Source: an uncultured Lacibacter sp. (lineage in GTDB: Bacteria; Bacteroidota; Bacteroidia; Chitinophagales; Chitinophagaceae). From it: DNA of 9,354 bases. The stretch covers positions 1 to 9,354 of the forward strand of contig NZ_CAMLGT010000151.1 in the NCBI RefSeq assembly GCF_946479605.1, in the 5' to 3' direction. A model generated the notes under the pieces. The model was not told the DNA's origin and ran no database searches. It worked only from the letters and a program-made list of their open reading frames with translations. Positions 1 to 6,462 of this stretch are shown here, one piece after another (positions within the stretch are counted from its first letter, which is position 1; each line of letters opens with the position of its first letter). A program made the translations under genes and the position numbers.

Positions 1-195
1 GCATTTGAACAGATCAGTAAAGGCGATAAACAGGCCGGACCTATTGCAGGGCTTGATCATGCAGAACGTTTCCGCTGGCTCACTGCAAAAAGAAGTACAG
101 TGGTACAAACCTCAGCCGTGCACCCTGGTTTATGTAATGATGCTGCGGCTGTAGTGGATAAACTTTTACAGCAACTTGTTCTGTTGCCTCAATAA
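1..195 (+). CDS. DUF3037-like protein, C-terminal fragment
   Basis: This is an open frame that enters from the left edge and ends at TAA 193-195, giving 64 residues. The segment HAERFRWLTAKRSTVVQTS followed by AVHPGLCND matches the conserved C-terminal pattern I associate with DUF3037 proteins (ERFRWLTAPRSTVVQ...VHTGL). The function of that family is not established. The gene abuts the next one: the stop is followed directly by an ATG, so the two are probably co-transcribed and translationally coupled. The start and most of the protein lie outside the window. The family call rests on memory of the motif, not on a search. Confidence 0.7.
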   Translation, partial: AFEQISKGDKQAGPIAGLDHAERFRWLTAKRSTVVQTSAVHPGLCNDAAAVVDKLLQQLVLLPQ

Positions 196-519
196 ATGCT
201 CATGCCGGAAGTAAAAGGAAATACCGTTGATGAGCAAACACGCTGCACACATTATCATTCGCAGCTTGATGTGATAGCGATCAAATTCAAATGCTGCAAT
301 ACATACTATCCCTGTTTTTATTGTCATGAAGAAACGGCCGGCCACAAAGCAGAAGTATGGCCGAAGGATGAGTTTGATACAAAGGCCATCCTCTGTGGTG
401 TATGCACACAGGAAATGACTATCCGGGAATACAAGGCAAGTAATTACCAATGCCCTCATTGCCATAGTAATTTCAATCCCAAATGCAGCAATCATAATCA
501 TCTTTACTTCGGGGAATAA
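196..519 (+). CDS. CHY-type zinc-finger protein
   Basis: This 107-aa protein is dominated by metal-binding residues. They are C17-x-H19, the pair C33/C34, C40-x2-C43-H44, H50, C67-x2-C70, C86-x2-C89, and C97 with H100/H102. This is the layout of the CHY zinc-finger domain (zf-CHY), found in bacterial single-domain proteins and in yeast Hot13, which helps assemble small Tim proteins of the mitochondrial intermembrane space. The bacterial role is not known. There is no signal peptide, so it should be cytosolic. The start is the ATG that directly follows the upstream TAA; a second in-frame ATG lies two codons in. An open frame on the opposite strand covers the same bases but has no recognisable domain. 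Confidence 0.85.
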   Translation: MLMPEVKGNTVDEQTRCTHYHSQLDVIAIKFKCCNTYYPCFYCHEETAGHKAEVWPKDEFDTKAILCGVCTQEMTIREYKASNYQCPHCHSNFNPKCSNHNHLYFGE

Positions 520-543
520 CAAGATTTTTCTTTTTGGTAAAAT

Positions 544-573
544 GGATGTTAATCAGGAAAAATTCTAACATCC
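544..573. repeat. Inverted repeat between the CHY and 144-aa genes
   Basis: GGATGTTA (544-551) and TAACATCC (566-573) form a perfect 8-bp stem around a 14-base loop. A U-G and an A-U pair can extend it outward. No clear T-run follows on either strand, so it is a poor intrinsic terminator. It could be an operator or an mRNA processing structure. It is AT-rich and may be chance. Confidence 0.3.
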
Positions 574-653
574 GTCATTATCTGATGCTGATAAATGAAG
601 GATTTTTATATCCGTTAAACAACACACTTCTTTAACGATTTAATGCATCTTTT

Positions 654-1088
654 ATGAAAAAAGAATATTGGATCAACGTAAAACACGTTGATAACAGGCT
701 TGTTATTTTCTTAAATGGCGAAACTGTCTGGGACAGTGGCATCATTCACGGCGATCCTGAACTGAACCAATTCATCAACATCACCGATCTGCTGCATCAG
801 CATCCGGAGTACAACAGCGAACTTATTTTTGAAGGGTTCAACGATACCTATCTTTCAAATAGTGCCGAAGATCAACTGAACCCCTGGCATTTTAACTACC
901 GCCTGTTTACAAAAACAATTGATGAGGGTGGGCGCACATTGCAGGAAACAGATCTTATAAGGCCATACAACGAGCGCCATCTTTCGAACCCCAATATCAA
1001 AGCCATTGATAACAGCTACCAGCTGGCAAAAAAAGACGATGAATTTAAAGTAGTGTATCATTCGCTGGTACAACGCTTCTATGAATAA
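654..1088 (+). CDS. Conserved-looking hypothetical protein, 144 aa
   Basis: I do not recognise this family. The protein is soluble, with no signal peptide or membrane segment, and is rich in aromatic and acidic residues. The N-terminal half alternates short hydrophobic stretches with turns (INVKHVDNRLVIFLNGETVW, then ELIFEGFND), which suggests beta structure. The phrase VIFLNGETVWDSG loosely recalls strands in galactose-binding or jelly-roll beta-sandwich domains, but this is only a resemblance. The C-terminal third is more helical and charged. The coding frame looks real: it is uninterrupted, and its codon use resembles that of the neighbours. It lies 134 bp after the CHY gene and 50 bp before the ABC gene on the same strand. 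Confidence 0.7.
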   Translation: MKKEYWINVKHVDNRLVIFLNGETVWDSGIIHGDPELNQFINITDLLHQHPEYNSELIFEGFNDTYLSNSAEDQLNPWHFNYRLFTKTIDEGGRTLQETDLIRPYNERHLSNPNIKAIDNSYQLAKKDDEFKVVYHSLVQRFYE

Positions 1089-1127
1089 GCAGTACAAATG
1101 CATGCTTTACTGTATTCAGTTATGTTC

Positions 1128-1135
1128 TATTTTCG
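1128..1135 (+). promoter_or_regulatory. Candidate -7 element for the ABC gene
   Basis: TATTTTCG differs at one position from the Bacteroidota -7 consensus TAnnTTTG and ends three bases before the ATG at 1139. TTTAC at 1106-1110 sits 18 bases upstream and could serve as a weak -33 element. If used, the mRNA would start at or very near the ATG. One mismatch and a weak -33 keep confidence low. Confidence 0.3.
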
Positions 1136-1138
1136 GGC

Positions 1139-2107
1139 ATGGCTTTTTTAGAGGTAAAGGGTTTACATAAAAAGGAAGGTGATACTGTTGCAGTAAAGGA
1201 TATCAGTTTTACACAGCAGGCTTTCCAGAAAATTGGTATAGCAGGCGAAACAGGTTCGGGCAAAACAACTTTGCTGAAAATGGTGGCAGGGTTGGAGCAG
1301 CCCGATGCAGGTGAGGCATTTTTCCTTGATGAGAAAGTGTTGGGCCCCTGGGATCAGCTTATTCCCGGCCACAAAGGCATTGGTTATCTCTCACAGCATT
1401 TTGAATTACGTAATAATTATTGGGTAGATGATTTTTTAGAAATGGCCAACAAGCTCACTCCTGAGCAGGCCATGCAGATCTATACTGTTTGCCAGGTAGA
1501 GCATTTGCTGCGTAGAAGAACACATCAGCTTTCCGGTGGCGAAAAACAACGCATTGCGTTGGCTCGTTTGTTAACAGGTTCTCCAAAGCTGCTGATACTT
1601 GATGAACCTTTTTCCAATCTTGATTTTTTACACAAGCAAACCATGAAGCAGGTGATCCATGACTTAGGTGATCAGCTGGGCATCACCTGCATTATGGTGA
1701 GTCATGAACCGGCCGATCTGCTGGCATGGGCCGATACATTGTTGTTGCTGAAAGACGGTGTGATTGTACAACAGGGAACAGCACAGGAAGTTTATCTGCA
1801 GCCTGCAAATGAATATGCTGCAGGCCTGCTGGGCGATTATAGTTTGGTGGATGCAGCAGCACTGCATCTTACAGCTGCTGCTTCGGGCAAAAAACTTTTT
1901 CTTCGTCCTCATCAATTACAGGTAAGTACAAATGGCATTGCATCTGTAAAAGGAATTGTGGAAGCCATTCAGTATCGTGGTGCGTATATGTTGCTTGATG
2001 TGGTATTGCAGCAGCAACACTTCTTTATACTGCACACTGGACCCGTGCCGCAAAAAGGAGAAGTGGTTGGTTTTAATATTATGGCAGGCGGGCATTGGTA
2101 TTTGTAA
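1139..2107 (+). CDS. ABC transporter ATP-binding protein, PotA/FbpC-like
   Basis: This 322-aa cytosolic ATPase would power an importer. All ABC motifs are intact: Walker A GETGSGKTT (36-44), Q-loop Q86, signature LSGGE (131-135), Walker B LLILDE (151-156), D-loop SNLD (159-162) and H-loop H189. After about residue 230 comes an extension with FLRPHQLQVS and a GIVEAIQYRGAYMLLDVVL stretch. This resembles the C-terminal TOBE-type domain of CysA/PotA/FbpC ATPases for sulfate, polyamine or ferric iron uptake. The substrate cannot be read from the sequence. No permease or binding protein is present in the window, so it is an orphan ATPase here. A bidirectional terminator follows the stop. Confidence 0.9.
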   Translation: MAFLEVKGLHKKEGDTVAVKDISFTQQAFQKIGIAGETGSGKTTLLKMVAGLEQPDAGEAFFLDEKVLGPWDQLIPGHKGIGYLSQHFELRNNYWVDDFLEMANKLTPEQAMQIYTVCQVEHLLRRRTHQLSGGEKQRIALARLLTGSPKLLILDEPFSNLDFLHKQTMKQVIHDLGDQLGITCIMVSHEPADLLAWADTLLLLKDGVIVQQGTAQEVYLQPANEYAAGLLGDYSLVDAAALHLTAAASGKKLFLRPHQLQVSTNGIASVKGIVEAIQYRGAYMLLDVVLQQQHFFILHTGPVPQKGEVVGFNIMAGGHWYL

Positions 2108-2138
2108 TTGTGTTTATAAACGTTCAACAAACAGCAAT

Positions 2139-2168
2139 AAAAAAGGTATCGCACAGCGATACCTTTTT
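2139..2168. terminator. Bidirectional intrinsic terminator
   Basis: A perfect 8-bp stem, GGTATCGC (2145-2152) with GCGATACC (2156-2163), closes on a 3-base loop. It is flanked by six A residues on the left and five T residues on the right. Either strand therefore yields a hairpin followed by a U-run. It lies between the convergent ABC (+) and cold-shock (-) genes and can end both transcripts. Confidence 0.9.
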
Positions 2169-2188
2169 CTATATACAAAAGAATGAAA

Positions 2189-2632
2189 TCAAACGGTCAG
2201 TTTTACATTCACAGCACTCGCTCCCTTATGGGTCATCTCAATTTCAAAACTTACTTTGTTATTTTCTTTGATGGCTTCTTTTAAACCATTCACATGCACA
2301 AACACACTTTCCTGCGATTTAAGATCTTTAATAAAACCATAGCCTTTTGATTCATTAAAGAACGTAACAATACCGGTACGTACAAGGTCGGCTTCATCAA
2401 GCGGTACATGCTTGGGTACACCTATCTCAATATCTTCAAGTTTAACTTCTCTTATTTTGCTGCGGTCGGGTGGGGTAGAAGAAATATTTCCATTTTCATC
2501 AATATACGCCATCATATCTTCCAGCGAATTTGACTTTGAACTTTCTTTGCGTTCCTGCTTACGCTCTTCCTTTTCCTTTTTGCTTTGCTGTTTTTTCTTT
2601 TCTCGTTCTTTTTTGTTCCATGAATCGGCCAT
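2189..2632 (-). CDS. Cold-shock-domain protein with lysine-rich N-terminus
   Basis: This 147-aa protein has a C-terminal cold-shock domain (about residues 85-147) carrying RNP1-like KGYGFIKD (96-103) and RNP2-like VFVHV (110-114). These are the aromatic strands that bind single-stranded RNA or DNA. The N-terminal third (about 6-33) is almost entirely Lys, Glu, Arg and Gln and should be a charged helix or disordered tail, with a linker after it. Classic CspA is only about 70 aa, so this is the long, tailed form seen in Bacteroidota. Likely roles are RNA chaperoning, translation, or mRNA stability in the cold. It diverges from a DEAD-box helicase gene, another typical cold-shock partner. The ATG at 2632 is the only sensible start. 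Confidence 0.92.
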   Translation of the reverse strand: MADSWNKKEREKKKQQSKKEKEERKQERKESSKSNSLEDMMAYIDENGNISSTPPDRSKIREVKLEDIEIGVPKHVPLDEADLVRTGIVTFFNESKGYGFIKDLKSQESVFVHVNGLKEAIKENNKVSFEIEMTHKGASAVNVKLTV

Positions 2633-2724
2633 AGAAATAATTGTTTTAATGATAAAAGAATCCCCGTTACCGGAATTACCACACTCAACTAAGGAAAAGG
2701 GATTGTTGTTTTAGGAGGACTTTG

Positions 2725-2732
2725 TAAAGGTA
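2725..2732 (-). promoter_or_regulatory. Candidate -7 element for the cold-shock gene
   Basis: TACCTTTA read on the - strand is a one-mismatch version of TAnnTTTG, about 92 bases upstream of the cold-shock ATG. TACCTTT also occurs upstream of the helicase and RRM genes. No matching -33 element is visible, and the 7-mer occurs elsewhere in the window where it cannot be a promoter. Confidence 0.25.
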
Positions 2733-2795
2733 CTGATTTATCATGGATGACAGATGAAAGATGCAGGAACAGATACGACACTGTTATGCCCAGGG

Positions 2796-2834
2796 AAATA
2801 AATGAGGGCAATGACGGAAAAAAGAATACCTTTG
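2796..2834 (+). promoter_or_regulatory. Candidate helicase promoter: AAATAAAT-N23-TACCTTTG
   Basis: TACCTTTG (2827-2834) is an exact match to the Bacteroidota -7 consensus TAnnTTTG, preceded by AAAGAA. AAATAAAT at 2796-2803 lies exactly 23 bases upstream. The same pair with the same spacing occurs upstream of the RRM gene. The position of AAATAAAT fits an UP-like element. The implied helicase leader is about 130 nt long. There is no TTTG -33 element. Confidence 0.4.
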
Positions 2835-2900
2835 CTGCTCTTATTGTTATCTCTCCCTGTTTGTGTAGTAGTTACCCTCCCCAAATATGTGATGTGTTAA
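2811..2900 (+). CDS. Possible 29-aa hydrophobic small ORF in the helicase leader
   Basis: The ATG at 2811 opens 29 codons ending at TAA 2898-2900. The product begins MTEKRIPLLLLLLSLPV and continues with a hydrophobic core ending in Cys. It looks like a bare signal or transmembrane segment with a charged start. It could be a small membrane peptide, a leader ORF, or chance. It overlaps the candidate promoter at 2827-2834, so if that promoter is used this ORF is not made from the same transcript. No family is recognised. Confidence 0.15.
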   Translation: MTEKRIPLLLLLLSLPVCVVVTLPKYVMC

Positions 2901-2909
2901 CCTAAGGCA

Positions 2910-2946
2910 GATAAAGTATCAAATCTCTTTTTTTGATAGCCTTATC
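2910..2946 (+). promoter_or_regulatory. AU-rich stem-loop in the helicase leader
   Basis: TATCAAA (2917-2923) pairs with TTTGATA (2932-2938) over an 8-base U-rich loop. Beyond a small internal loop, GATAA (2910-2914) pairs with TTATC (2942-2946). The structure ends 26 bases before the GTG start. It is weak and AU-rich, so it should be temperature-sensitive, which would suit a cold-induced helicase; that is inference. It contains CTTTTTTTGAT, which is also found in the RRM leader. Confidence 0.35.
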
Positions 2947-2972
2947 ACATTGTTTAATTAAAATTTATTTAC

Positions 2973-4214
2973 GTGTTATTTAATGAATTACAGCTCATTG
3001 AGCCTGTATTACAGGCATTGAGCAAAGAAGGCTACAACAGCCCCACACCTATCCAGGAAAAAGCCATACCCGCCATTTTGCAACGGAAAGATCTGCTGGG
3101 ATGCGCCCAAACCGGTACCGGAAAAACAGCCGCATTCACCATTCCCGTATTGCAGTTAATGCAGCAGGAACTGGAACAATCGGGCAAGCGTCAACCACAT
3201 TTGCAAACACTCATCCTCACACCCACAAGGGAACTGGCTATCCAGATCGGCGAAAGCATAAAAGCCTATGGCCGATTTCTCGATTTTCGTTACCAGGTGA
3301 TCTTTGGAGGTGTACCACAGTACAGCCAGGTGCAGTCCGTTAAGCGTGGTGTTGATATTATTGTTGCAACTCCCGGTCGTTTACTTGACCTGATGCAGCA
3401 AGGACACATCAACTTAAACTCCATCAAATACTTTGTGCTGGATGAAGCAGACCGTATGCTGGATATGGGTTTTGTACATGATGTGAAACGCATCATTTCA
3501 AAACTTCCTGCAAAACGTCAAACATTATTCTTCTCGGCAACCATGCCACCGGAAATTCAGATGCTGGCTTCTATGCTGCTCACTGATCCTGTGAAAGTGG
3601 AAGTAACGCCTGTGTCATCTACTGCAGAGATCATTCAGCAATCGGTTTATTATGTTGAGAAGCAGAATAAATTACCATTGATGGTACAATTGCTGAAAGA
3701 CAGCAGCATTGAATCGGTATTGGTGTTTACGCAAATGAAACATGCAGCCGATAAACTGGCAAAACGTTTGAACATTGAAGGTATCCGCACAGAAGCAATT
3801 CATGGTAACAAATCGCAGAACGCACGGCAGGCTGCATTAAGCAATTTCAAGAAACGTAAAACACGTGTACTGGTGGCTACAGATATTGCTGCCCGTGGTA
3901 TTGATATTGATGAACTGACGCATGTGATCAACTACGAATTACCGAACGTGCCTGAAACATACGTGCATCGTATTGGCCGAACAGGAAGGGCAGGAGCAAG
4001 TGGTACTGCCATTTCATTCTGCGACTGGAGCGAGAAAACGTTCTTAACAGATATTCAGAAGCTCATCAAAAAACCGATACCTGTTGTAAAAGGACATACG
4101 TATGATATTCATTCCATGCACAGTGCCCCGGCACCAGTGCAGTCGTCTTCACCCGTATTGCCAAATAATATGGCAAGAGGAAGACGTTATGGCAAAACTT
4201 TTTCACAACGTTAA
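2973..4214 (+). CDS. rhlE: DEAD-box RNA helicase, RhlE type
   Basis: This 413-aa ATP-dependent RNA helicase has every core motif: Q motif (F3 and PTPIQ 24-28), motif I AQTGTGKT (45-52), PTRELA (84-89), TPGR (133-136), DEAD (157-160), SAT (188-190), ARGID (307-311) and HRIGRTGR (332-339). The two RecA-like domains are followed by a short tail ending in a basic RGRRYGKT stretch, as in RhlE proteins involved in ribosome assembly and RNA decay. The start is GTG at 2973: an in-frame stop lies at 2955-2957 and no ATG intervenes. It is divergent from a cold-shock gene and convergent with a KAS III gene 10 bp away. The assignment to RhlE rather than another DEAD subgroup rests on overall resemblance. 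Confidence 0.9.
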   Translation: MLFNELQLIEPVLQALSKEGYNSPTPIQEKAIPAILQRKDLLGCAQTGTGKTAAFTIPVLQLMQQELEQSGKRQPHLQTLILTPTRELAIQIGESIKAYGRFLDFRYQVIFGGVPQYSQVQSVKRGVDIIVATPGRLLDLMQQGHINLNSIKYFVLDEADRMLDMGFVHDVKRIISKLPAKRQTLFFSATMPPEIQMLASMLLTDPVKVEVTPVSSTAEIIQQSVYYVEKQNKLPLMVQLLKDSSIESVLVFTQMKHAADKLAKRLNIEGIRTEAIHGNKSQNARQAALSNFKKRKTRVLVATDIAARGIDIDELTHVINYELPNVPETYVHRIGRTGRAGASGTAISFCDWSEKTFLTDIQKLIKKPIPVVKGHTYDIHSMHSAPAPVQSSSPVLPNNMARGRRYGKTFSQR

Positions 4215-4224
4215 TTACGCCTGA

Positions 4225-5298
4225 TCAGTAGCGGTAGCAAACAGCATTTATATTCATGCCTGCGCCAACTGAGGCAAACAGAATAACATCACCGGCCGAA
4301 AGCCGGTGATGTTCTATTTCTTCTTTACGAACAAGATCATATAATGTGGGTACTGTAGCAACAGAACTGTTGCCCAGCCAATGAATGCTCATGGGCATAA
4401 TGTGCTCCGGCGGTGCAGCTATGTTGTATAATTTGTACAGGCGATGGATAATACCTTCATCCATCTTTTCATTTGCCTGGTGAATAAATACTTTTTTCAG
4501 ATCGGTTATAGCTATCCCGCTTTTATCAAGGCAATCTTTCATGGCAGCGGGCACATACTTCATGGCATATTCATATACTTTCCGTCCTTTCATTTTAATG
4601 AAACGTACATTGGGATCACTGCCGGGGTAAAATGATTTACCCATATTGATGTAGTCCACTTCTTCCAGTGCATGTGTTTGCACAGCAGTACTGAGGATAC
4701 CGGCACCATCGTCGCCTGTTTCTTTGTATTCCAATACAGCTGCACCTGCACCATCACTAAAGATCATACTGTCACGGTCATATACATCAATTACTCTCGA
4801 CAAGGTTTCGGCACCCACAACCAGTGCTTTTTTTGCAATGCCTGCTTTAAAAAACGCATCGGCCTGTATTACACCCTGCAGCCAACCGGGACAACCAAAC
4901 AACACATCATACGCAACACAGTTGGGATTTTTTATACCAAGCTTGTGCTTAATGATTGCACCCAGCGATGGCACTGCATCTGTTTGAATGGTGTATTTTA
5001 AAACATTGCCAAAGTTGTGTGCAACAATGATCTGGTCAATGGTTTCAGGATCAACAGCACTATCATCCACCGCTTTTTGTGCGGCTATTGCACCAATATC
5101 GGATGTACTCAGGTCATCGGAGGTGTACCTGCGTTCTTCAATTCCTGTTATCTGTTTAAATTTTTCCACCACTTCGCCTGGTGCTGCGGGGAGCGGTTCC
5201 TGATCTGCAGAATAAAATAAAAGTTTGGCAAAATCAGCATTCGTTTGAACAACCGGGGGAATATAAGAACCGGAACCGGTAATAACGGAGCGTTGCAT
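4225..5298 (-). CDS. 3-oxoacyl-ACP synthase III family protein (KAS III)
   Basis: This 357-aa thiolase-fold condensing enzyme would join an acyl-CoA starter to malonyl-ACP. The catalytic triad is visible: Cys136 in FGCPGW, His273 in HQAN and Asn310 in GNSS. The FSDGAGAAVLE motif (180-190) and the closing GDVILFASVGAGMN are also typical. It is longer than housekeeping FabH (about 320 aa), with extra N-terminal sequence around 28-45. This suggests a Bacteroidota FabH paralogue that may use a different acyl starter. No acyl carrier protein or other fatty acid gene is adjacent, so the pathway is unclear. The ATG at 5298 lies 18 bases downstream of the terminator of the preceding operon, so it probably has its own promoter. 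Confidence 0.88.
   Translation of the reverse strand: MQRSVITGSGSYIPPVVQTNADFAKLLFYSADQEPLPAAPGEVVEKFKQITGIEERRYTSDDLSTSDIGAIAAQKAVDDSAVDPETIDQIIVAHNFGNVLKYTIQTDAVPSLGAIIKHKLGIKNPNCVAYDVLFGCPGWLQGVIQADAFFKAGIAKKALVVGAETLSRVIDVYDRDSMIFSDGAGAAVLEYKETGDDGAGILSTAVQTHALEEVDYINMGKSFYPGSDPNVRFIKMKGRKVYEYAMKYVPAAMKDCLDKSGIAITDLKKVFIHQANEKMDEGIIHRLYKLYNIAAPPEHIMPMSIHWLGNSSVATVPTLYDLVRKEEIEHHRLSAGDVILFASVGAGMNINAVCYRY
4285..4313 (+). terminator. Candidate helicase terminator inside the convergent KAS III gene
   Basis: AACATCACCGGC (4285-4296) and GCCGGTGATGTT (4302-4313) form a perfect 12-bp, GC-rich stem with a CGAAA loop. It lies 71 bp after the helicase stop and is followed on the + strand by a pyrimidine-rich stretch (CTATTTCTTCTTT). 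The hairpin sits in codons for the conserved C-terminus of the KAS III gene on the other strand. The U-run is imperfect, so termination is inferred. Confidence 0.45.
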
Positions 5299-5315
5299 AT
5301 AATGTTCCTTAAAGT

Positions 5316-5346
5316 AAAAAAGCTGTCTGCAAGTGTTGCAGACAGC
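5316..5346 (-). terminator. Intrinsic terminator of the RRM operon
   Basis: Read on the - strand, a perfect 10-bp stem (GCTGTCTGCA with TGCAGACAGC, 5322-5331 and 5337-5346) with a 5-base loop is followed by six T residues (5321-5316). It lies 50 bp past the stop of the 123-aa gene and 18 bp before the KAS III start, so it separates the two transcription units. Confidence 0.9.
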
Positions 5347-5396
5347 GGTATAGGCTGTTAATGTAAGGACAGCTGAACGATGTGTGAGCGTGCTGT

Positions 5397-5768
5397 TTAA
5401 CCCGCCAGTATGTTTTCATCACCGGCAGCATCCTGTGTTACTTCTGCTTCCAGTGGATGATGCTTGATTGTCAGTTGAAAATCGGTACTCATTGAAAACT
5501 CAAACCAATGCTGCTGAAGATAACCTCTTGTAAGATCATCTTCCTGCAGAAGGGTTGCAAACTCCTTGGCAAAAGGTGAATGTTTGGCATGGGAGTTCAA
5601 TCTCGCTTTTTTCAGCTCAACATTGCTGAAACTGAACTTGACCTTGCGGCCGCCTGCTGCACGTTCAAAATCGGTTTGATTCACTTTTAATACCTGCTCG
5701 TCCTGCACTGCACGTTTCATCAGGATCAGGATCACTGGTAAATATTTTTTCCAGGTTTGTGTAAACAT
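5397..5768 (-). CDS. Hypothetical protein, 123 aa, last gene of the RRM operon
   Basis: I do not recognise a named family, though it reads like a Bacteroidota-conserved hypothetical. It begins MFTQTWKKYLPVILILMKRA, with a short hydrophobic patch too brief for a confident membrane segment. The central part (about 34-75: FERAAGGRKVKFSFSNVELK and on) is basic and mixes strands with lysine/arginine-rich turns, which would suit nucleic-acid contact. The tail is acidic. It starts 15 bp after the 84-aa gene on the same strand and is followed by a strong terminator. An RNA-related role is inferred only from this setting. Confidence 0.75.
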   Translation of the reverse strand: MFTQTWKKYLPVILILMKRAVQDEQVLKVNQTDFERAAGGRKVKFSFSNVELKKARLNSHAKHSPFAKEFATLLQEDDLTRGYLQQHWFEFSMSTDFQLTIKHHPLEAEVTQDAAGDENILAG

Positions 5769-5783
5769 ATACTTCGCTTTATA

Positions 5784-6038
5784 TTAATTGGCTTCGCTTA
5801 AACGTGTAAAATCAGCACCATTAAAAATACGGGCAAGGCTGTTATCTTTTGTGCGTTGCCATTCGGCCAGCTTCGATTCCGATACAATACGCCAGAAATT
5901 TTTATGTTTCAGCTCATCATAATCGTTGTTGCGGATAAATACACCTTTTATGGTATCTCTTTGTTTAAAGTGAATATTCACCTTCATGTGTTCACGGCTT
6001 TTGCCTTCCACAAACTTTTCAATCATATCATTTGTCAT
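5784..6038 (-). CDS. Small hypothetical protein, 84 aa, possible Sm-like strands
   Basis: Family not recognised. After a short helical start, residues 18-52 read MKVNIHFKQRDTIKGVFIRN, then NDYDELKHKNFWRIV. This alternation of strand, turn at D28, strand with G32, and acidic D39 loosely recalls an Sm/Hfq-type beta-barrel half, but known Hfq signature residues are not evident. The C-terminal part (LARIFNGADFTRL) is distinct and looks conserved in character. The gene lies 48 bp after the RRM gene and 15 bp before the 123-aa gene, so all three are probably one operon. An RNA-binding role is inference from context and weak fold resemblance. Confidence 0.75.
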   Translation of the reverse strand: MTNDMIEKFVEGKSREHMKVNIHFKQRDTIKGVFIRNNDYDELKHKNFWRIVSESKLAEWQRTKDNSLARIFNGADFTRLSEAN

Positions 6039-6086
6039 GCCTTACTTGGATTAAAGTGAAACGTTGTTGTTTTTATTTTATAAAGT

Positions 6087-6356
6087 TTACCACCTGTTAC
6101 TTCGTGGTCTTTCCTCACGGGGCCTTGCTTCCGTAACTTTTATTGAACGGCCATCTACAGAAGAACCATTCAACTCATGAATAGCTGTTTGTGCGGCAGC
6201 ATCATCGGGCATCTCCACAAAACCAAAACCACGGCTTTGGTTGGTGAGTTTGTCCATAATTACTTTTGATGAGCTTACTTCACCATACTGTGCAAAAAGT
6301 TGTTTTAAGTCAGCATCCTGCACGCTGAAACCTAAGTTGGAAACATAAATGTTCAT
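6087..6356 (-). CDS. RRM-domain RNA-binding protein
   Basis: This 89-aa single RNA-recognition-motif protein has RNP2 IYVSNL (3-8) and RNP1 RGFGFVEM (42-49), with the aromatic residues that stack on RNA bases. The beta-alpha-beta-beta-alpha-beta domain fills residues 2-76. A short Arg/Glu/Pro tail (REERPRSNRW) follows. Small RRM proteins of this type are common in Bacteroidota, where they act as post-transcriptional regulators (for example RbpB in Bacteroides), and in cyanobacteria, where several are cold-induced. It is the first gene of a three-gene operon and has a leader of about 100 nt. The ATG at 6356 gives the family's usual short N-terminus. Confidence 0.95.
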   Translation of the reverse strand: MNIYVSNLGFSVQDADLKQLFAQYGEVSSSKVIMDKLTNQSRGFGFVEMPDDAAAQTAIHELNGSSVDGRSIKVTEARPREERPRSNRW

Positions 6357-6462
6357 ACCTGAAAAAAGATTAAATCAAAAAAAGTTGAGCAGAATACTGG
6401 TGTAAAAGAAAAATACGGGGAAGAAATGATAATTCGCTTACAAGAGTTACTCAAATGACAAT

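Larger units (their letters stand above)
2633..2972. other. 340-bp divergent leader region, cold-shock gene / helicase
   Basis: No convincing full-length gene is present. The region holds the promoters and leaders of two divergent RNA-related genes. Visible elements are TTTTAGGAGGAC near 2709-2720 on the + strand, TACCTTTA on the - strand at 2732-2725, an AAATAAAT-N23-TACCTTTG arrangement on the + strand (2796-2834), a 29-codon hydrophobic ORF (2811-2900), and an AU-rich stem-loop (2910-2946) just before the helicase start. Confidence 0.6.

Noticed and set aside
166..522. 118-codon open frame on the - strand
   Set aside because: It mirrors the CHY zinc-finger gene, whose + strand product has the full set of Cys/His ligands. 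The - strand product has no recognisable domain.
2711..2757. AGGAGG as a ribosome binding site for a small gene
   Set aside because: The next ATG (2743) is too far away and opens only four codons before a stop.
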